DNA of 45,068 nt from Alphaproteobacteria bacterium (lineage in GTDB: Bacteria > Pseudomonadota > Alphaproteobacteria > JAJTHO01 > CANGXP01): assembly GCA_947457935.1 (NCBI GenBank), contig CANGXP010000010.1:1-45068 (forward strand), in the 5' to 3' direction. Below the pieces are notes generated by a model that was not told where the DNA came from, made no database searches, and saw only the letters and a program-made list of their open reading frames with translations. This document shows, in pieces, positions 26,602 to 34,781 of the stretch. The position numbers and the translations under genes are program-made. Position 1 is the stretch's first letter. Each line of letters opens with the position of its first letter.

Positions 26602-27673
26602 CTCTCCCTATCCACCCCCCCCCCAGCACCCGTGTTTCGTCATACATCACACAGGCTTGCCCCGGAGAGATCCCTTGTTGCGGCTCGTCAAGAATAACGC
26701 GGGCGGTGTTGTTGTCGCCCGCAAACACGGTAGCAGGGACGGGCGGTTTTGTGGAGCGCACTTTGACAGAAACACGCAGCCCTGTATCATCAAGCGGTGT
26801 ATCGCCTAACCAGTTAGTTGAGTGAACGCTCACGCAATTTTGCCCCAAGGCTTCCACGCCGCCTACAACCACCTCGCGGGTTTCAGGTTTGAGGGCAATA
26901 ACATACAGCGGTTCAGGGCTGCTGATACCTAACCCTTTGCGCTGCCCCACTGTATAATGAATGATACCTTCGTGTGTGCCGAGGATACGCCCATCCAGAT
27001 GCACAATATTACCCGCCACAATCGCCTCGGGGCGGAGTTTTTGCACCAGATCCGAATAATGCCCCGTGGGCACAAAGCAAATGTCTTGGCTATCGGGTTT
27101 CTCTGCAACGCTCAAGCCAAATTGGGCGGCGAGCGCGCGGGTTTGCTCTTTGCTATTTCCGCCTAAGGGAAAGCGCAAGAAATCAAGCTGTTCTTGGGTG
27201 GTGGTGAACAGGAAATAGCTTTGATCTTTTGCCGCATCGGCTCCTTGATGAAGTTCGGCTTTGCCGTTATTTTCCAGCCGTTGCACATAGTGCCCTGTGG
27301 CGAGGAAATCGCCGCCTAAGTCTTTGGCTGTTTGCAACAAATCGCGAAATTTCACTGTTTGGTTGCAGCGAATGCAGGGCACGGGCGTTTCCCCCCTTAA
27401 GTAACTTTCCGCAAAATCATCAATCACGGATTGCTTGAAACGACTTTCATAATCCAGCACATAATGGGGAAAACCGATGCGTTCCGCTACATTCTTGGCA
27501 TCTTGAATATCTTGTCCCGCGCAACAGGCTTTGGCTTTTTGAATGGCTGCCCCGTGATCATAGAGTTGCAGCGTGATGCCCACCACGTCATAGCCTTGGG
27601 TGTGCAGCAGGGCGGCGACAACGGAACTGTCAACGCCGCCAGACATGGCTACGATAGCACGTTGTTTTGTCAT
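26570..27673 (-). CDS. mnmA: tRNA-specific 2-thiouridylase MnmA
   Basis: MnmA installs the 2-thio group on wobble U34 of Glu, Gln and Lys tRNAs, using sulfur relayed from IscS. The P-loop-like SGGVDSS lies near the N-terminus, with catalytic cysteines expected in [11 protein letters not shown] and [21 protein letters not shown]-like, GQRKGLGI and [10 protein letters not shown] segments also match. The start at 27673 gives an ATGA overlap with tenA; the track's longer frame starts at 27688. The natural C-terminus after VLGGGWI is extended by RHEARGARG read from the adjacent repeat. A C10 tract at 26615-26624 encodes the Gly run just before it, so slippage would change only the tail. Confidence 0.95.
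   Translation of the reverse strand: MTKQRAIVAMSGGVDSSVVAALLHTQGYDVVGITLQLYDHGAAIQKAKACCAGQDIQDAKNVAERIGFPHYVLDYESRFKQSVIDDFAESYLRGETPVPCIRCNQTVKFRDLLQTAKDLGGDFLATGHYVQRLENNGKAELHQGADAAKDQSYFLFTTTQEQLDFLRFPLGGNSKEQTRALAAQFGLSVAEKPDSQDICFVPTGHYSDLVQKLRPEAIVAGNIVHLDGRILGTHEGIIHYTVGQRKGLGISSPEPLYVIALKPETREVVVGGVEALGQNCVSVHSTNWLGDTPLDDTGLRVSVKVRSTKPPVPATVFAGDNNTARVILDEPQQGISPGQACVMYDETRVLGGGWIGRDRHEARGARG
26819..26836. repeat. Dispersed 18-bp palindrome, copy 6 (in mnmA)
   Basis: The plus strand reads TGAGTGAACGCTCACGCA. In mnmA it is read as Val-Ser-Val-His-Ser, a third reading frame relative to the earlier copies. Confidence 0.75.
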
Positions 27674-28320
27674 AAGCTCTGCTGCCAAAATGCCGCTTCC
27701 AGTTGGGTTGCTGTGCTAAAAACAGTGTGTAGTTTCGCGAGGCGTTGTGGTATGCCTGCCCGCAAAAATAACGAATTCAAATAGTCTTTTGTGGTTGTTG
27801 CTACGTTCAAATATTCCTGCCCGCTATAGGTGAGAATCCACGGTTGATAGGGGTTATCAGCAGGAGAGAGCGGCAAAAGGCGCGTTGCAATTTCTGCATA
27901 GCCGAGCATACAGGGCGAGAGCGCAACCATAAGGTCAAGCACATCGCCCGTCATCGCTACATCCAGCACATAGCGCGTATAGGCAATGGTTGCGTGTGCC
28001 TCCACAGTGTTTTCAAGAGTGGCGGCATCAATGCCCCATTCCTTCGAATAGGCAACATGCAGTGCCATTTCTGTATTCAAAATAGCATCAATCATACTTT
28101 GAAAAAACCGCATGTCTTCCAGCGTTTCTGCCTTATACACGCCCAAAGCAAAAGCGCGAATGAACTGCTTTAAAAACAGATAATCCTGTATCAAATAGCG
28201 CTGAAAGGCAGGCTTTGGCAGCGTGCCCGCACCTAATTGTTCCACAAAGGGATGGCGCGTATACGTATCCCATGCCTGTTGGTTTGCGTCACGAAGCTGG
28301 GTGAAAATATCTTGCGGCAT
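27670..28320 (-). CDS. tenA: TenA family aminopyrimidine aminohydrolase / thiaminase II
   Basis: TenA hydrolyses aminopyrimidine breakdown products of thiamine to HMP for salvage. The all-helical 216-residue protein matches Ten[30 protein letters not shown], and the active-site Cys in [13 protein letters not shown]. Length is normal. It sits 2 nt after iscX and overlaps mnmA by 4 nt, placing a thiamine salvage gene inside a sulfur/Fe-S operon. The link may reflect the need for thiazole sulfur from the same desulfurases, but that is inference. Confidence 0.92.
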   Translation of the reverse strand: MPQDIFTQLRDANQQAWDTYTRHPFVEQLGAGTLPKPAFQRYLIQDYLFLKQFIRAFALGVYKAETLEDMRFFQSMIDAILNTEMALHVAYSKEWGIDAATLENTVEAHATIAYTRYVLDVAMTGDVLDLMVALSPCMLGYAEIATRLLPLSPADNPYQPWILTYSGQEYLNVATTTKDYLNSLFLRAGIPQRLAKLHTVFSTATQLEAAFWQQSL

Positions 28321-28322
28321 AG

Positions 28323-28526
28323 TTAATCTTCCACCTCATCCAGCCACGCCATTTGAATTGCTTCTAAGATTTTCTCGTTAGATTTTTGCGGATCATCCTG
28401 AAAATCAGGCAGGGCGCACACCCATGCGTGCAAATCAGTAAAACGTACCGACAACACATTCTGTTCAGGGTGCGTTTCAGTTAAGGCAATTGCGATAGCG
28501 CGGCTATCAGTCCATTTTAGGGGCAT
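28323..28526 (-). CDS. iscX: Fe-S assembly protein IscX
   Basis: IscX (YfhJ) is a small acidic regulator that binds IscS and iron and modulates cluster assembly. The 67-residue protein is an unmistakable match: [47 protein letters not shown] and the acidic end LDEVED. In gammaproteobacteria it directly follows fdx; here a parDE pair is interposed. Its ATG is preceded by the palindromic TTAATCACTGATTAA element rather than a clear Shine-Dalgarno. Confidence 0.95.
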   Translation of the reverse strand: MPLKWTDSRAIAIALTETHPEQNVLSVRFTDLHAWVCALPDFQDDPQKSNEKILEAIQMAWLDEVED

Positions 28527-28528
28527 AA

Positions 28529-28543
28529 TTAATCACTGATTAA
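28529..28543. promoter_or_regulatory. Palindromic leader element upstream of iscX (TTAA-N7-TTAA)
   Basis: TTAATCACTGATTAA ends 2 nt before the iscX ATG and includes the parE stop codon. The 23-bp block 28524-28546 equals that before argJ except for the centre base. Two such copies right at start codons suggest a shared regulator or a translational signal. Confidence 0.5.
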
Positions 28544-28829
28544 AATAAAGAGGGGTAATGTCTCGGGCATTATGCAGGACGCGGATAACGCTAATCCCCA
28601 AATCATCAGGATAATAAAAAATGCTGTATTTGCCTACAACAAGCATTCTTAAGCCTTCCATAAGGGCATTTCTTTCCACGCCAAGATAGGGAGATTTCAA
28701 CAGTGTTTTGAAAGTATCTTCAATATCATCAAGCCACATATCGGCAGCAGTGAGGCTATATTGTGCAATATAATACCAGCCGTTTTCTAAGTCGTTAGCA
28801 GCAGTGGGGCGAACGCTAACTCGTGGCAT
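28533..28829 (-). CDS. ParE/RelE-superfamily toxin
   Basis: ParE-type toxins poison DNA gyrase; related RelE toxins cleave mRNA. This protein of 98 residues shows the fold's pattern: VSVRPTAANDLENGWYYIAQYS (strand and helix), WLDDIEDTFKTLLKSPYLGVERN, then LRMLVVGKYSIFYYPDD and ISVIRVLHNARDI, the characteristic C-terminal strands with the xRVLHxxRD end. The start at 28829 (MPRVSVRP) gives a 14-nt overlap with the antitoxin. The RVLHNARD ending favours ParE over RelE. It lies between fdx and iscX. Confidence 0.88.
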   Translation of the reverse strand: MPRVSVRPTAANDLENGWYYIAQYSLTAADMWLDDIEDTFKTLLKSPYLGVERNALMEGLRMLVVGKYSIFYYPDDLGISVIRVLHNARDITPLYFNQ

Positions 28830-29049
28830 CACCCACTCCAAATTTTATACGACACCGTGTTTTGAACGCCTCCAAATCCCACTCTTCAGGTTCCCCGCTA
28901 TCAAGTCCCTTTTGAATTTCGGCACGCAACCACGCATCTTGCTGCTGTTTGAGGGCGAGGCTTTCAGCGATGATCTCATCGGGTGTTTTGCCGAACTGGG
29001 CTTGTTGAGCCAGATAGGCTTCCAGCTCTTGAGGTAAGGTGATGTGCAT
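28816..29049 (-). CDS. ParD-like antitoxin
   Basis: The 77-residue protein overlaps the ParE-type toxin gene. The N-terminus MHITLPQELEAYLAQQAQFGKTPDEIIAESLAL is a ribbon-helix-helix domain (strand ITL, then two helices). The C-terminus (GEPEEWDLEAFKTRCRIKFG) resembles the toxin-binding tail of ParD proteins, including the EEWD-type motif. It starts 33 nt after the fdx stop, with ccTCTTA (minus TAAGAGG) as Shine-Dalgarno. No promoter of its own is obvious in the 33 nt. Confidence 0.85.
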   Translation of the reverse strand: MHITLPQELEAYLAQQAQFGKTPDEIIAESLALKQQQDAWLRAEIQKGLDSGEPEEWDLEAFKTRCRIKFGVGDATS

Positions 29050-29082
29050 AAAAAATCCTCTTAAGCAACAATAGCAAATTTT

Positions 29083-29421
29083 TTACCTGTTATCCACCCG
29101 CATGTTGCGCGTGCTACTCGGCAACCGCAAGCGCATACCATCATAATTCTTGCTCATAATGAGTTGACAGCCAAGGCGCGAGGTTTGCGTCAGCCCGAAC
29201 GCAAGGTCAAGCATGTCCTCTTCTGCATCGCTTGCAGCAGGCAGTTTGGCATAGTCTTTTTCATCGACAATCACGTGACAGGTGGAGCAGGCAAGCGACC
29301 CCTCACACGCGCCCTCTAAGGGAATGTGGTTGCGGTGGGCGATTTCTAAAATCGACAAGCCAAGCTCTGCCTCCACAACTTTTTCCGTACCTGCTTTGTC
29401 AATGAAAGTAATCGTGGGCAT
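29083..29421 (-). CDS. fdx: [2Fe-2S] ferredoxin of the ISC system
   Basis: Fdx supplies electrons for sulfur reduction and cluster coupling during IscU-based assembly. The 112-residue protein is adrenodoxin-type: [21 protein letters not shown] at the start, ligand cysteines in [13 protein letters not shown] (C-x5-C-x2-C) with the fourth in SRLGCQLI, and a C-terminal RLPSSTRNM. It lies 4 nt after hscA, the canonical order. Confidence 0.96.
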   Translation of the reverse strand: MPTITFIDKAGTEKVVEAELGLSILEIAHRNHIPLEGACEGSLACSTCHVIVDEKDYAKLPAASDAEEDMLDLAFGLTQTSRLGCQLIMSKNYDGMRLRLPSSTRNMRVDNR

Positions 29422-29425
29422 AGTC

Positions 29426-31216
29426 TTATCCTAGGGCTTTCGAGATCATTTTTTCTAAATCAGGATCATCAATTTTCCTCCCCGCCAACGCCGCTTGAAT
29501 AGCGGTATTGACACGCCGCTCGACAAACGGCGCGCAGGCTTCTTCTAGTGCTTCCATGGCGTTGTGAATTGCATCGCGAGACGTCCCTACAATTGCTGTC
29601 TTTAAGGCTGTCTCCTGCTCAATAATGAGTGAGTACTCACTATTCTCTAGCAAGGAGCTATCTTTATACAGCGCACTTCTTAAGGCTTCTAGCACGCGCT
29701 GTCCTTCGACCCGTGCTTCGATGAGCAAACGTTCACGCATATCTTCTTGCCCATGCTCAAGGCTTTCATACAGCATCTGCGCCATCTCTTCCATGGCGAT
29801 GCCAAAGGTGGGTTTAACTTCCACGCGTTGCGATTTGCCCGTTGTTTGCTCTTTTGCACTTACGGTGAGCAATCCATCGGCATCAACTGTGAAGGTGACG
29901 AGAATGCGGGCAGCTCCTGCAGGCAGTGGTGGAATATCGTGTAGTTCAAACTTTGCCAAAGAGCGACAGTGCCGCGCCTCCTCACGCTCTCCTTGGAGAA
30001 CATGAATACTCATCGCCGTTTGCCCGTCTTGATAGGTGGTAAATTCTTGGGCTTTGGCAAGCGGAATGGGACTGTTGCGATAGATAATTTTCTCCACCAA
30101 ACCGCCCATGGTCTCTAAACCCAAGGACAACGGCGTGACATCAAGGAGCAGCGTATCACTGCCGTTTGTAAGCGCATCGGCTTGCAGTGCTGCACCGATT
30201 GCGACAACCTCATCAGGGTTAAGATTCACGAGCGGGGCTTTGTCGAAAAATTCTTGGACTTTTTGGCGCACGAGGGGCATGCGCGTTGAGCCGCCCACCA
30301 GCACTATTCCGTCAACGCTTGCAACGCCAGCCTGTTGCAGTACATTTTTTAAATGAGTGAGTGTTCGCTCAATAAACGGAAGACAGAGTTTTTCAACGTC
30401 TTCGCGCATAAAACGATGCGAACAATCACGGGGCGGCAGATAGAGCGTCATGTCTGCGCTTGGTTGTGTGCTCAAATTTTCTTTGACTAATCGAGCCGCC
30501 TGTAAGAGCCGTTGATGGTCTTTTTGTGTGAGGGTTTCGGTGTAGTGGACGTGCGCGAGGAAGCTTGCCGCAATTGCCGCATCAAGGTCATCACCGCCCA
30601 ACGTCGTATCGCCGCCCGTGGCGATGACCTGAAAAACGCCCCGCTCAAACCGAAGCAGCGAAATATCAAACGTGCCGCCGCCGAGATCGTAAATGGCATA
30701 AAATCCCTCTGTGTTATTATCTAAGCCATATGCGAGTGCCGCCGCTGTGGGTTCATTGAGCAAACGCAAAACCTCAAAGCCTGCCTGTTCCGCGGCATGT
30801 TTGGTGGCAGACCGCGCTGCATCATCAAAATAGGCAGGAACGGTAATCACTGCGCGACTGACAGGTTGTTTAAGGTCTGTTTCAGCTAATACTTTTAAAT
30901 GCCGCAAAATATCGGCGGAGACGGCAACCGAGTCAATCGCCGTTGTACCTCGACCCATAAGGCGTTTGGCAGACGTTATAATAACCTGTTCTGTTGTGTT
31001 AAATGCCTCATGCCCCACTGTTGCCTTGCCGTCGTGATAGGAGACGGCAGAGGGATGCAAACGCCGTCCTTGTGCGTCTGTTATCACCCGCACCGCGCCA
31101 TTCTCATGGATGGCAATCAGCGAATGCGTGGTGCCAAGGTCAATGCCTACCGCAATGCCTTTTGGTTTAGCGTGCGGTTCGGGCGATTGGTTCGGTTCAT
31201 GAATTTGCAGTAACAT
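29426..31216 (-). CDS. hscA: Fe-S chaperone HscA (Hsp70 family)
   Basis: HscA uses ATP with HscB to release clusters from IscU by binding its LPPVK motif. The 596-residue Hsp70 has [57 protein letters not shown] and substrate-domain [17 protein letters not shown]. The start at 31216 (MLLQIHEP) overlaps hscB by 20 nt and has GGAAAG 8 nt upstream; the longer frame to 31255 is unlikely. It contains two dispersed palindromes, at 29626-29643 (NSEYSL) and 30354-30371 (ERTLTH). Confidence 0.96.
   Translation of the reverse strand: MLLQIHEPNQSPEPHAKPKGIAVGIDLGTTHSLIAIHENGAVRVITDAQGRRLHPSAVSYHDGKATVGHEAFNTTEQVIITSAKRLMGRGTTAIDSVAVSADILRHLKVLAETDLKQPVSRAVITVPAYFDDAARSATKHAAEQAGFEVLRLLNEPTAAALAYGLDNNTEGFYAIYDLGGGTFDISLLRFERGVFQVIATGGDTTLGGDDLDAAIAASFLAHVHYTETLTQKDHQRLLQAARLVKENLSTQPSADMTLYLPPRDCSHRFMREDVEKLCLPFIERTLTHLKNVLQQAGVASVDGIVLVGGSTRMPLVRQKVQEFFDKAPLVNLNPDEVVAIGAALQADALTNGSDTLLLDVTPLSLGLETMGGLVEKIIYRNSPIPLAKAQEFTTYQDGQTAMSIHVLQGEREEARHCRSLAKFELHDIPPLPAGAARILVTFTVDADGLLTVSAKEQTTGKSQRVEVKPTFGIAMEEMAQMLYESLEHGQEDMRERLLIEARVEGQRVLEALRSALYKDSSLLENSEYSLIIEQETALKTAIVGTSRDAIHNAMEALEEACAPFVERRVNTAIQAALAGRKIDDPDLEKMISKALG
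29626..29643. repeat. Dispersed 18-bp palindrome, copy 7 (in hscA)
   Basis: The plus strand reads TGAGTGAGTACTCACTAT; AGTGAGTACTCACT inside it is a perfect 14-bp palindrome. Positions 29629-29640, GTGAGTACTCAC, are identical to the published SlmA-binding consensus of E. coli. It is read in hscA as Asn-Ser-Glu-Tyr-Ser-Leu. Confidence 0.85.
30354..30371. repeat. Dispersed 18-bp palindrome, copy 8 (in hscA)
   Basis: The plus strand reads TGAGTGAGTGTTCGCTCA. It is read in hscA as Glu-Arg-Thr-Leu-Thr-His, the frame used in fabI and ackA. It lies 728 bp from copy 7. Confidence 0.8.
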
Positions 31217-31715
31217 GGCTAAGGCTTTCCTGTTTGCGCGCAATGTCGGCGGCAAACTTGGTGATGTATTGCAGGCGCAACAAGTGGGTTGTTGCCTTCT
31301 CTAAATTATGCGCCGCAAAGGCTTGAGCAATAGCCGTTTTGGCGGTGTTTTGCAAGGTTGTGTTTTCTGTCAACAGGTGTTGGAGGTCTAAGGGTGTTGT
31401 TGCCTCTTCCAAGGCTTCCCGTTGTTCCATGCTCTCGATCAAAATGGTTGCATCGGTTGTGGTATAGGCAGGCAAAGTGCCGCCCAAAATTTCCACCAGA
31501 TGAAATCCCCGTTTTAACGGATCGCGCAAGGTTTGATAGGCTTGGTTAATATCCACCGATTGCTGTTGGGCTTGGAGCTTTTCCACGCCGCTTGCATGGA
31601 TGAATCTGTCGGGATGGAACTGCCGTTGCAACTGCCCATAGCGTTGGTGCAGCGTCTGATCTTCAATGATAAAGGAGGGTTCAAGCCCTAATAGGGCGAA
31701 GTGATTGTGTGACAT
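31197..31715 (-). CDS. hscB: Fe-S co-chaperone HscB (J-domain protein)
   Basis: HscB recruits IscU to HscA and stimulates its ATPase. The 172-residue protein has a J domain (HFALLGLEPSFIIEDQTLHQRY; HPD in RQFHPDRF; SVDINQAYQTLRDPLKRG) and a C-terminal three-helix IscU-binding domain (MEQREALEEATT). The start at 31715 (MSHNHFALL) lies 5 nt after the iscA stop; the open frame runs further up but the extra residues do not fit the family. Confidence 0.94.
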   Translation of the reverse strand: MSHNHFALLGLEPSFIIEDQTLHQRYGQLQRQFHPDRFIHASGVEKLQAQQQSVDINQAYQTLRDPLKRGFHLVEILGGTLPAYTTTDATILIESMEQREALEEATTPLDLQHLLTENTTLQNTAKTAIAQAFAAHNLEKATTHLLRLQYITKFAADIARKQESLSHVTANS

Positions 31716-31720
31716 AACGC

Positions 31721-32065
31721 TTAAACGTGGAACGACTCGCCACACCCACACCGCCCCTTCTCATTAGGGTTGCGAAACACAAACCCGCTTTCAAGATCGC
31801 CTTCCACATAATCCATTTCGGTGCCGAGCAAAAACATCACAGCTTTTGGGTCAATGCGAACGGTCACGCCATTTTCCTCAACCACTTCCTCAAATGGCAG
31901 CGGCGCATCCGCATACTCTAATAAATACGACAACCCCGAACAGCCCTTGGTTTTAACGCCCACCCGTACGCCCATAGACGGCTTGCCGCGTGCGTCAAGC
32001 ATTTCTTGCACACGGGTTGCCGCAGCGGGCGTTATAGACATGGATTTAGGAAGGGGGCGAGGCAT
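31721..32065 (-). CDS. iscA: Iron-sulfur cluster assembly protein IscA (A-type carrier)
   Basis: A-type carriers receive clusters from IscU and deliver them to targets. The 114-residue protein shows MSITPAAATRVQEML, the first ligand in VKTKGCSGLSYLLEY, and the C-terminal pair in GRCGCGESF. Family members usually begin at the MSIT methionine (32041), so the first eight residues (MPRPLPKS) may not be translated; neither start has a good Shine-Dalgarno. It begins 3 nt after the hicB stop, suggesting coupling through the TA gene. Confidence 0.94.
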   Translation of the reverse strand: MPRPLPKSMSITPAAATRVQEMLDARGKPSMGVRVGVKTKGCSGLSYLLEYADAPLPFEEVVEENGVTVRIDPKAVMFLLGTEMDYVEGDLESGFVFRNPNEKGRCGCGESFHV

Positions 32066-32068
32066 AAA

Positions 32069-32443
32069 CTATATGTTTGTGTGTAAGGGAAAAGAAGAGA
32101 CTTGGGATAGTTTTTGGGAGACAAGCAAAGCAAGGCTCGTGTGTTGTTCATTTGCTTCTTGGAGTAAAGAGCGGTGGATATTGCTATCAACAGCAACCTT
32201 CGTCATTGTTTCGTAATTCATCAGGGGTTTGGGAATAGCGATGCCATCCTCTTCATATACTTCCTTCATTAAATTCCATGCAATCTGGAGTTCATCAAGC
32301 GCAAGAGCAGGCGTGTCTCCAAACGCGGAAATGTTAGGCATTTCATCAAAATAGGCAACCCAATCATTATCGGGTTGATCATAAAAAATAGTCACCATAA
32401 ATCCGTTAAAATCATGGGATGGTTTGCTTTTATGCTTTATCAT
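32069..32443 (-). CDS. hicB: HicB-type antitoxin
   Basis: HicB neutralises HicA and represses the operon. The 124-residue protein has the degenerate RNase-H-like N-terminal fold (FMVTIFYDQPDNDWVAYFDEMPNISAFGDTPALAL, with ELQIAW) and a C-terminal helical DNA-binding region (DSNIHRSLLQEANEQHTSLALLVSQKL). It overlaps hicA by 4 nt (ATGA), with toxin first as usual for hicAB. It lies between iscU and iscA in the ISC operon. Confidence 0.88.
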   Translation of the reverse strand: MIKHKSKPSHDFNGFMVTIFYDQPDNDWVAYFDEMPNISAFGDTPALALDELQIAWNLMKEVYEEDGIAIPKPLMNYETMTKVAVDSNIHRSLLQEANEQHTSLALLVSQKLSQVSSFPLHTNI

Positions 32444-32697
32444 ACATCTGCCTCTTCTTTCAGTTTTTGCAAAAATTGCCGTACTTGATACGTTTTTGCC
32501 ATACTCTTTTCTGGCTGCACAGGGAGTCCGTATCCTTTAGGGGATTGCCAAATACGGTGACTTCCTGTTTGCCGCCGTAAACGCCAATCACATGCAATTA
32601 ACAGCGCCTCAAACTCAGCAAATTTAAGACTCTGCGGACTACGCTGTGCCTTTTCCAGCAACTTCTCCGCTTTGCTCACCTTTCTACTCCGCCGCAA
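32440..32697 (-). CDS. hicA: HicA-type mRNA interferase toxin
   Basis: HicA toxins are small double-stranded-RNA-binding-fold ribonucleases. The 85-residue protein shows KFAEFEALLIACDWRLRRQTGSHRIWQ, with catalytic His in GSHRIW, and a short C-terminal KTYQVRQFLQKL. It is longer at the N-terminus than minimal HicA (about 60 residues), with a basic leader MRRSRKVSKAEKLLEKAQRS seen in some subfamilies. Its start overlaps the 3' end of iscU by 14 nt. Confidence 0.88.
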   Translation of the reverse strand: MRRSRKVSKAEKLLEKAQRSPQSLKFAEFEALLIACDWRLRRQTGSHRIWQSPKGYGLPVQPEKSMAKTYQVRQFLQKLKEEADV

Positions 32698-33094
32698 CTA
32701 GGGGTTTTTGTGCTAGCCCCTGCTTTTGTTTATAGTCTTCAATGGCGGCTTTAACCGCATCTTCTGCCAAAATAGAGCAGTGAATTTTAACGGGCGGCAA
32801 CGCCAATGTTTGCGCGATTTCAGTATTCTTAAGCGTGCCCGCTTCTTCCAGCGTTTTGCCTTTAAGCCACTCTGTTGCCAAAGAGCTTGAGGCAATCGCC
32901 GAGCCACAGCCAAACGTTTTGAATTTGGCTTCTTCAATCACGCCGTTGTCATTAACGCGGATTTGCAGTTTCATCACGTCTCCGCAGGCGGGCGCGCCCA
33001 CAAGCCCTGTTCCAACGTCTGCGTCTGCCTTATCCAACGCCCCCACGTTGCGGGGATTTTCATAATGATCGATGAGTTGATTGCTGTATGCCAT
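32684..33094 (-). CDS. iscU: Iron-sulfur cluster scaffold protein IscU
   Basis: IscU is the scaffold on which [2Fe-2S] clusters are built. The 136-residue protein has ligands C37 (GAPACGDVM), C63 (FGCGSAIA) and C106 (KIHCSIL), and the HscA-recognition motif LPPVK at residues 99-103. The Shine-Dalgarno TAAGGAG (33100-33106) lies 5 nt before ATG and overlaps the stop codon of the upstream four-helix-bundle gene, so the original ribosome-binding site survives at the edge of that insertion. Confidence 0.97.
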   Translation of the reverse strand: MAYSNQLIDHYENPRNVGALDKADADVGTGLVGAPACGDVMKLQIRVNDNGVIEEAKFKTFGCGSAIASSSLATEWLKGKTLEEAGTLKNTEIAQTLALPPVKIHCSILAEDAVKAAIEDYKQKQGLAQKPLVAAE

Positions 33095-33103
33095 AAATGC
33101 TCC

Positions 33104-33544
33104 TTAGGCTCGAGGGGTGAGGCGCGAGGCACGAGGAAGTGCATCGCGTTGTGTCGTGAGAGAGTTTCTTAATCCAAAAAGCACTTTTTGTGCTTCATCC
33201 AATGTTTGTTTTAAAGGAAGAAAGGGGGCTGTGTAGTTGAGGTCTTCTGCTAAAATGAGTAGCGTTTCAACTTCTGCAAGAGAACCTACAGCGATATTAA
33301 TAAAATTAACGTAGTCTGCGATACCCCGCCGAGAATATCCCTCTGCAATATTGGCAGGAACAGAAACAGCCGCACGCCGTAATTGGCTTGTCAGTCCATA
33401 TAATTCTTCTTTAGGAAAGGATGCTGTCAAAAGATAAACTTCCTTAACAAGTGCTCTTCCTAATTGCCATGCACGCAAATCATGGAAACGACGAATAGCC
33501 GCTTCCTTCTCCTCGTGCCTCGTGCCTGCTGCCTCGTGCCCCAT
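33104..33544 (-). CDS. Four-helix-bundle protein (S23/IVP family)
   Basis: The 146-residue protein belongs to the four-helix-bundle family first seen in intervening sequences of 23S rRNA (S23/IVP, TIGR02436; related to the Avd accessory protein of diversity-generating retroelements). Landmarks are FHDLRAWQLGRALVKEVYLLT, FPKEELYGLTSQLRRAAVSVP, NIAEGYSRRG and the C-terminal EVETLLILAEDL. Its biological function is not established. It sits between iscS and iscU. Both ends (GHEAAGTRHEE and PRASRLTPRA) are read from CTCGTGCC-type inverted repeats, which suggests it came in as a repeat-bounded cassette. No reverse transcriptase or variable repeat is present. Confidence 0.88.
   Translation of the reverse strand: MGHEAAGTRHEEKEAAIRRFHDLRAWQLGRALVKEVYLLTASFPKEELYGLTSQLRRAAVSVPANIAEGYSRRGIADYVNFINIAVGSLAEVETLLILAEDLNYTAPFLPLKQTLDEAQKVLFGLRNSLTTQRDALPRASRLTPRA
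33107..33136. repeat. Left inverted repeat of the four-helix-bundle cassette
   Basis: Positions 33125-33136 (cgaggcacgagg) are the exact inverse of 33511-33522. The neighbouring ggctcgaggggtgaggcg is a degenerate second unit. Confidence 0.75.
33508..33542. repeat. Right inverted repeat of the four-helix-bundle cassette
   Basis: It holds three CTCGTGCC units (33512, 33519 partly fused, 33533), with cctcgtgcctcg at 33511-33522 pairing with 33125-33136. It ends at the start codon region directly after the iscS stop. Confidence 0.75.
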
Positions 33545-33545
33545 C

Positions 33546-34781
33546 TTAATGCGCCGCCCACTGTATTGTCTTCAAGTCAATACCTTCTTCTTTCACCATC
33601 TCCCATAACGGGCTCATGGCGCGGAGGCGTTCCACTTGGGTAGCAATCGCGTTTGCCGCGTAATCTACTTCCTGTTCTGTGGTGAAGCGTCCGAAACCAA
33701 GTCTTAGGCTGGTATGCGCGAGTTCTTCTTCCACACCAAGAGCGCGCAGCACATAAGACGGCTCAAGTGAGGCAGACGTACAAGCCGAGCCAGAAGACAC
33801 CGCCAGTTCCTTAATGCCCATCATCAGGCTTTCGCCTTCTACGAAGGCAAAGCTGATGTTGAGATTCCCTGGAATACGCATCACCACATCGCCATTGATA
33901 TAAATATCAGATAGGCGTTTGTTAACGATACTAAGGAATCTATCGCGCAAGCCTTCAAGGCGGGTTGTCTCGGGCGCCATTTCTGCTTTAGCAATACGGC
34001 ACGCTTCGCCTAAGCCTACGCACAGTGGCGTTGGTAGTGTGCCAGAACGCATACCGCGTTCTTGCCCGCCACCATGAATGAGCGCTTGCAAGCGAACGCG
34101 TGGCTTGCGCCGCACATAAAGCGCCCCAATGCCTTTGGGACCATAAATTTTGTGCCCTGAGATGCTTAGTAAATCAATATTCATCGCTTCCACATCAAGG
34201 GCGATTTTGCCGACCGCTTGCGCACAATCGGTATGAAAAAATACGCCCCGTTCGCGGCAGATTGCGCCAATTTCTTTGAGTGGTTGAATAACGCCAATCT
34301 CATTGTTTACCGCCATGATGGACACGAGAACGGTTTGCTCGGTTATCGCGGATTTGAGTTGTTCAAGGTCAATCAACCCGTTTTCATGGACGGGCAAATA
34401 CGTCACCTCAAACCCTTCTTCTTGCAGGTGACGGCAGGAATCCAGCACACACTTATGCTCGGTTACGCAGGTGATAATATGGTTTTTCTTACCTTTGTAG
34501 AATTGCGCAACACCTTTAATGGCAAGATTGTTAGACTCGGTTGCGCCACTCGTGAATACAATTTCCTTGGGGTTTGCGCCGATGATGCTCGCGATATGTT
34601 CCCGCGCTATTTCCACCGCCTCTTCCGCTTCCCAACCATATTGGTGATTGCGCGAATGGGGGTTGCCGAAATGCTCGGTAAACCACGGCAGCATTGCCTC
34701 CACCACGCGAGGGTCACAGGGCGTTGTCGCCTGATAATCAAGGTAAATAGGGCGTTTGTGGAGGGGAGAGACGTTCGTCAT
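33546..34781 (-). CDS. iscS: Cysteine desulfurase IscS
   Basis: IscS removes sulfur from cysteine as an enzyme persulfide and feeds IscU and tRNA thiolation. The 411-residue PLP enzyme shows [36 protein letters not shown] Lys in [12 protein letters not shown], and the mobile active-site Cys in [17 protein letters not shown], typical of group I IscS. The C-terminus LKTIQWAAH matches the IscU-contacting tail of IscS. Its ATG directly abuts the stop of the upstream paralogue (TAA-ATG). Confidence 0.97.
   Translation of the reverse strand: MTNVSPLHKRPIYLDYQATTPCDPRVVEAMLPWFTEHFGNPHSRNHQYGWEAEEAVEIAREHIASIIGANPKEIVFTSGATESNNLAIKGVAQFYKGKKNHIITCVTEHKCVLDSCRHLQEEGFEVTYLPVHENGLIDLEQLKSAITEQTVLVSIMAVNNEIGVIQPLKEIGAICRERGVFFHTDCAQAVGKIALDVEAMNIDLLSISGHKIYGPKGIGALYVRRKPRVRLQALIHGGGQERGMRSGTLPTPLCVGLGEACRIAKAEMAPETTRLEGLRDRFLSIVNKRLSDIYINGDVVMRIPGNLNISFAFVEGESLMMGIKELAVSSGSACTSASLEPSYVLRALGVEEELAHTSLRLGFGRFTTEQEVDYAANAIATQVERLRAMSPLWEMVKEEGIDLKTIQWAAH

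Noticed and set aside
28801-28830. A tenth copy of the dispersed palindrome (gggcgaacgctaactc)
   Set aside because: It keeps the centre CGAACGCTAACTC but has several mismatches in the arms and is not palindromic. It may be a decayed copy but cannot be supported.
33104-33544. Diversity-generating retroelement, because the four-helix protein is Avd-like
   Set aside because: No reverse transcriptase, template repeat or variable repeat lies nearby. The protein fits the wider S23/IVP family.
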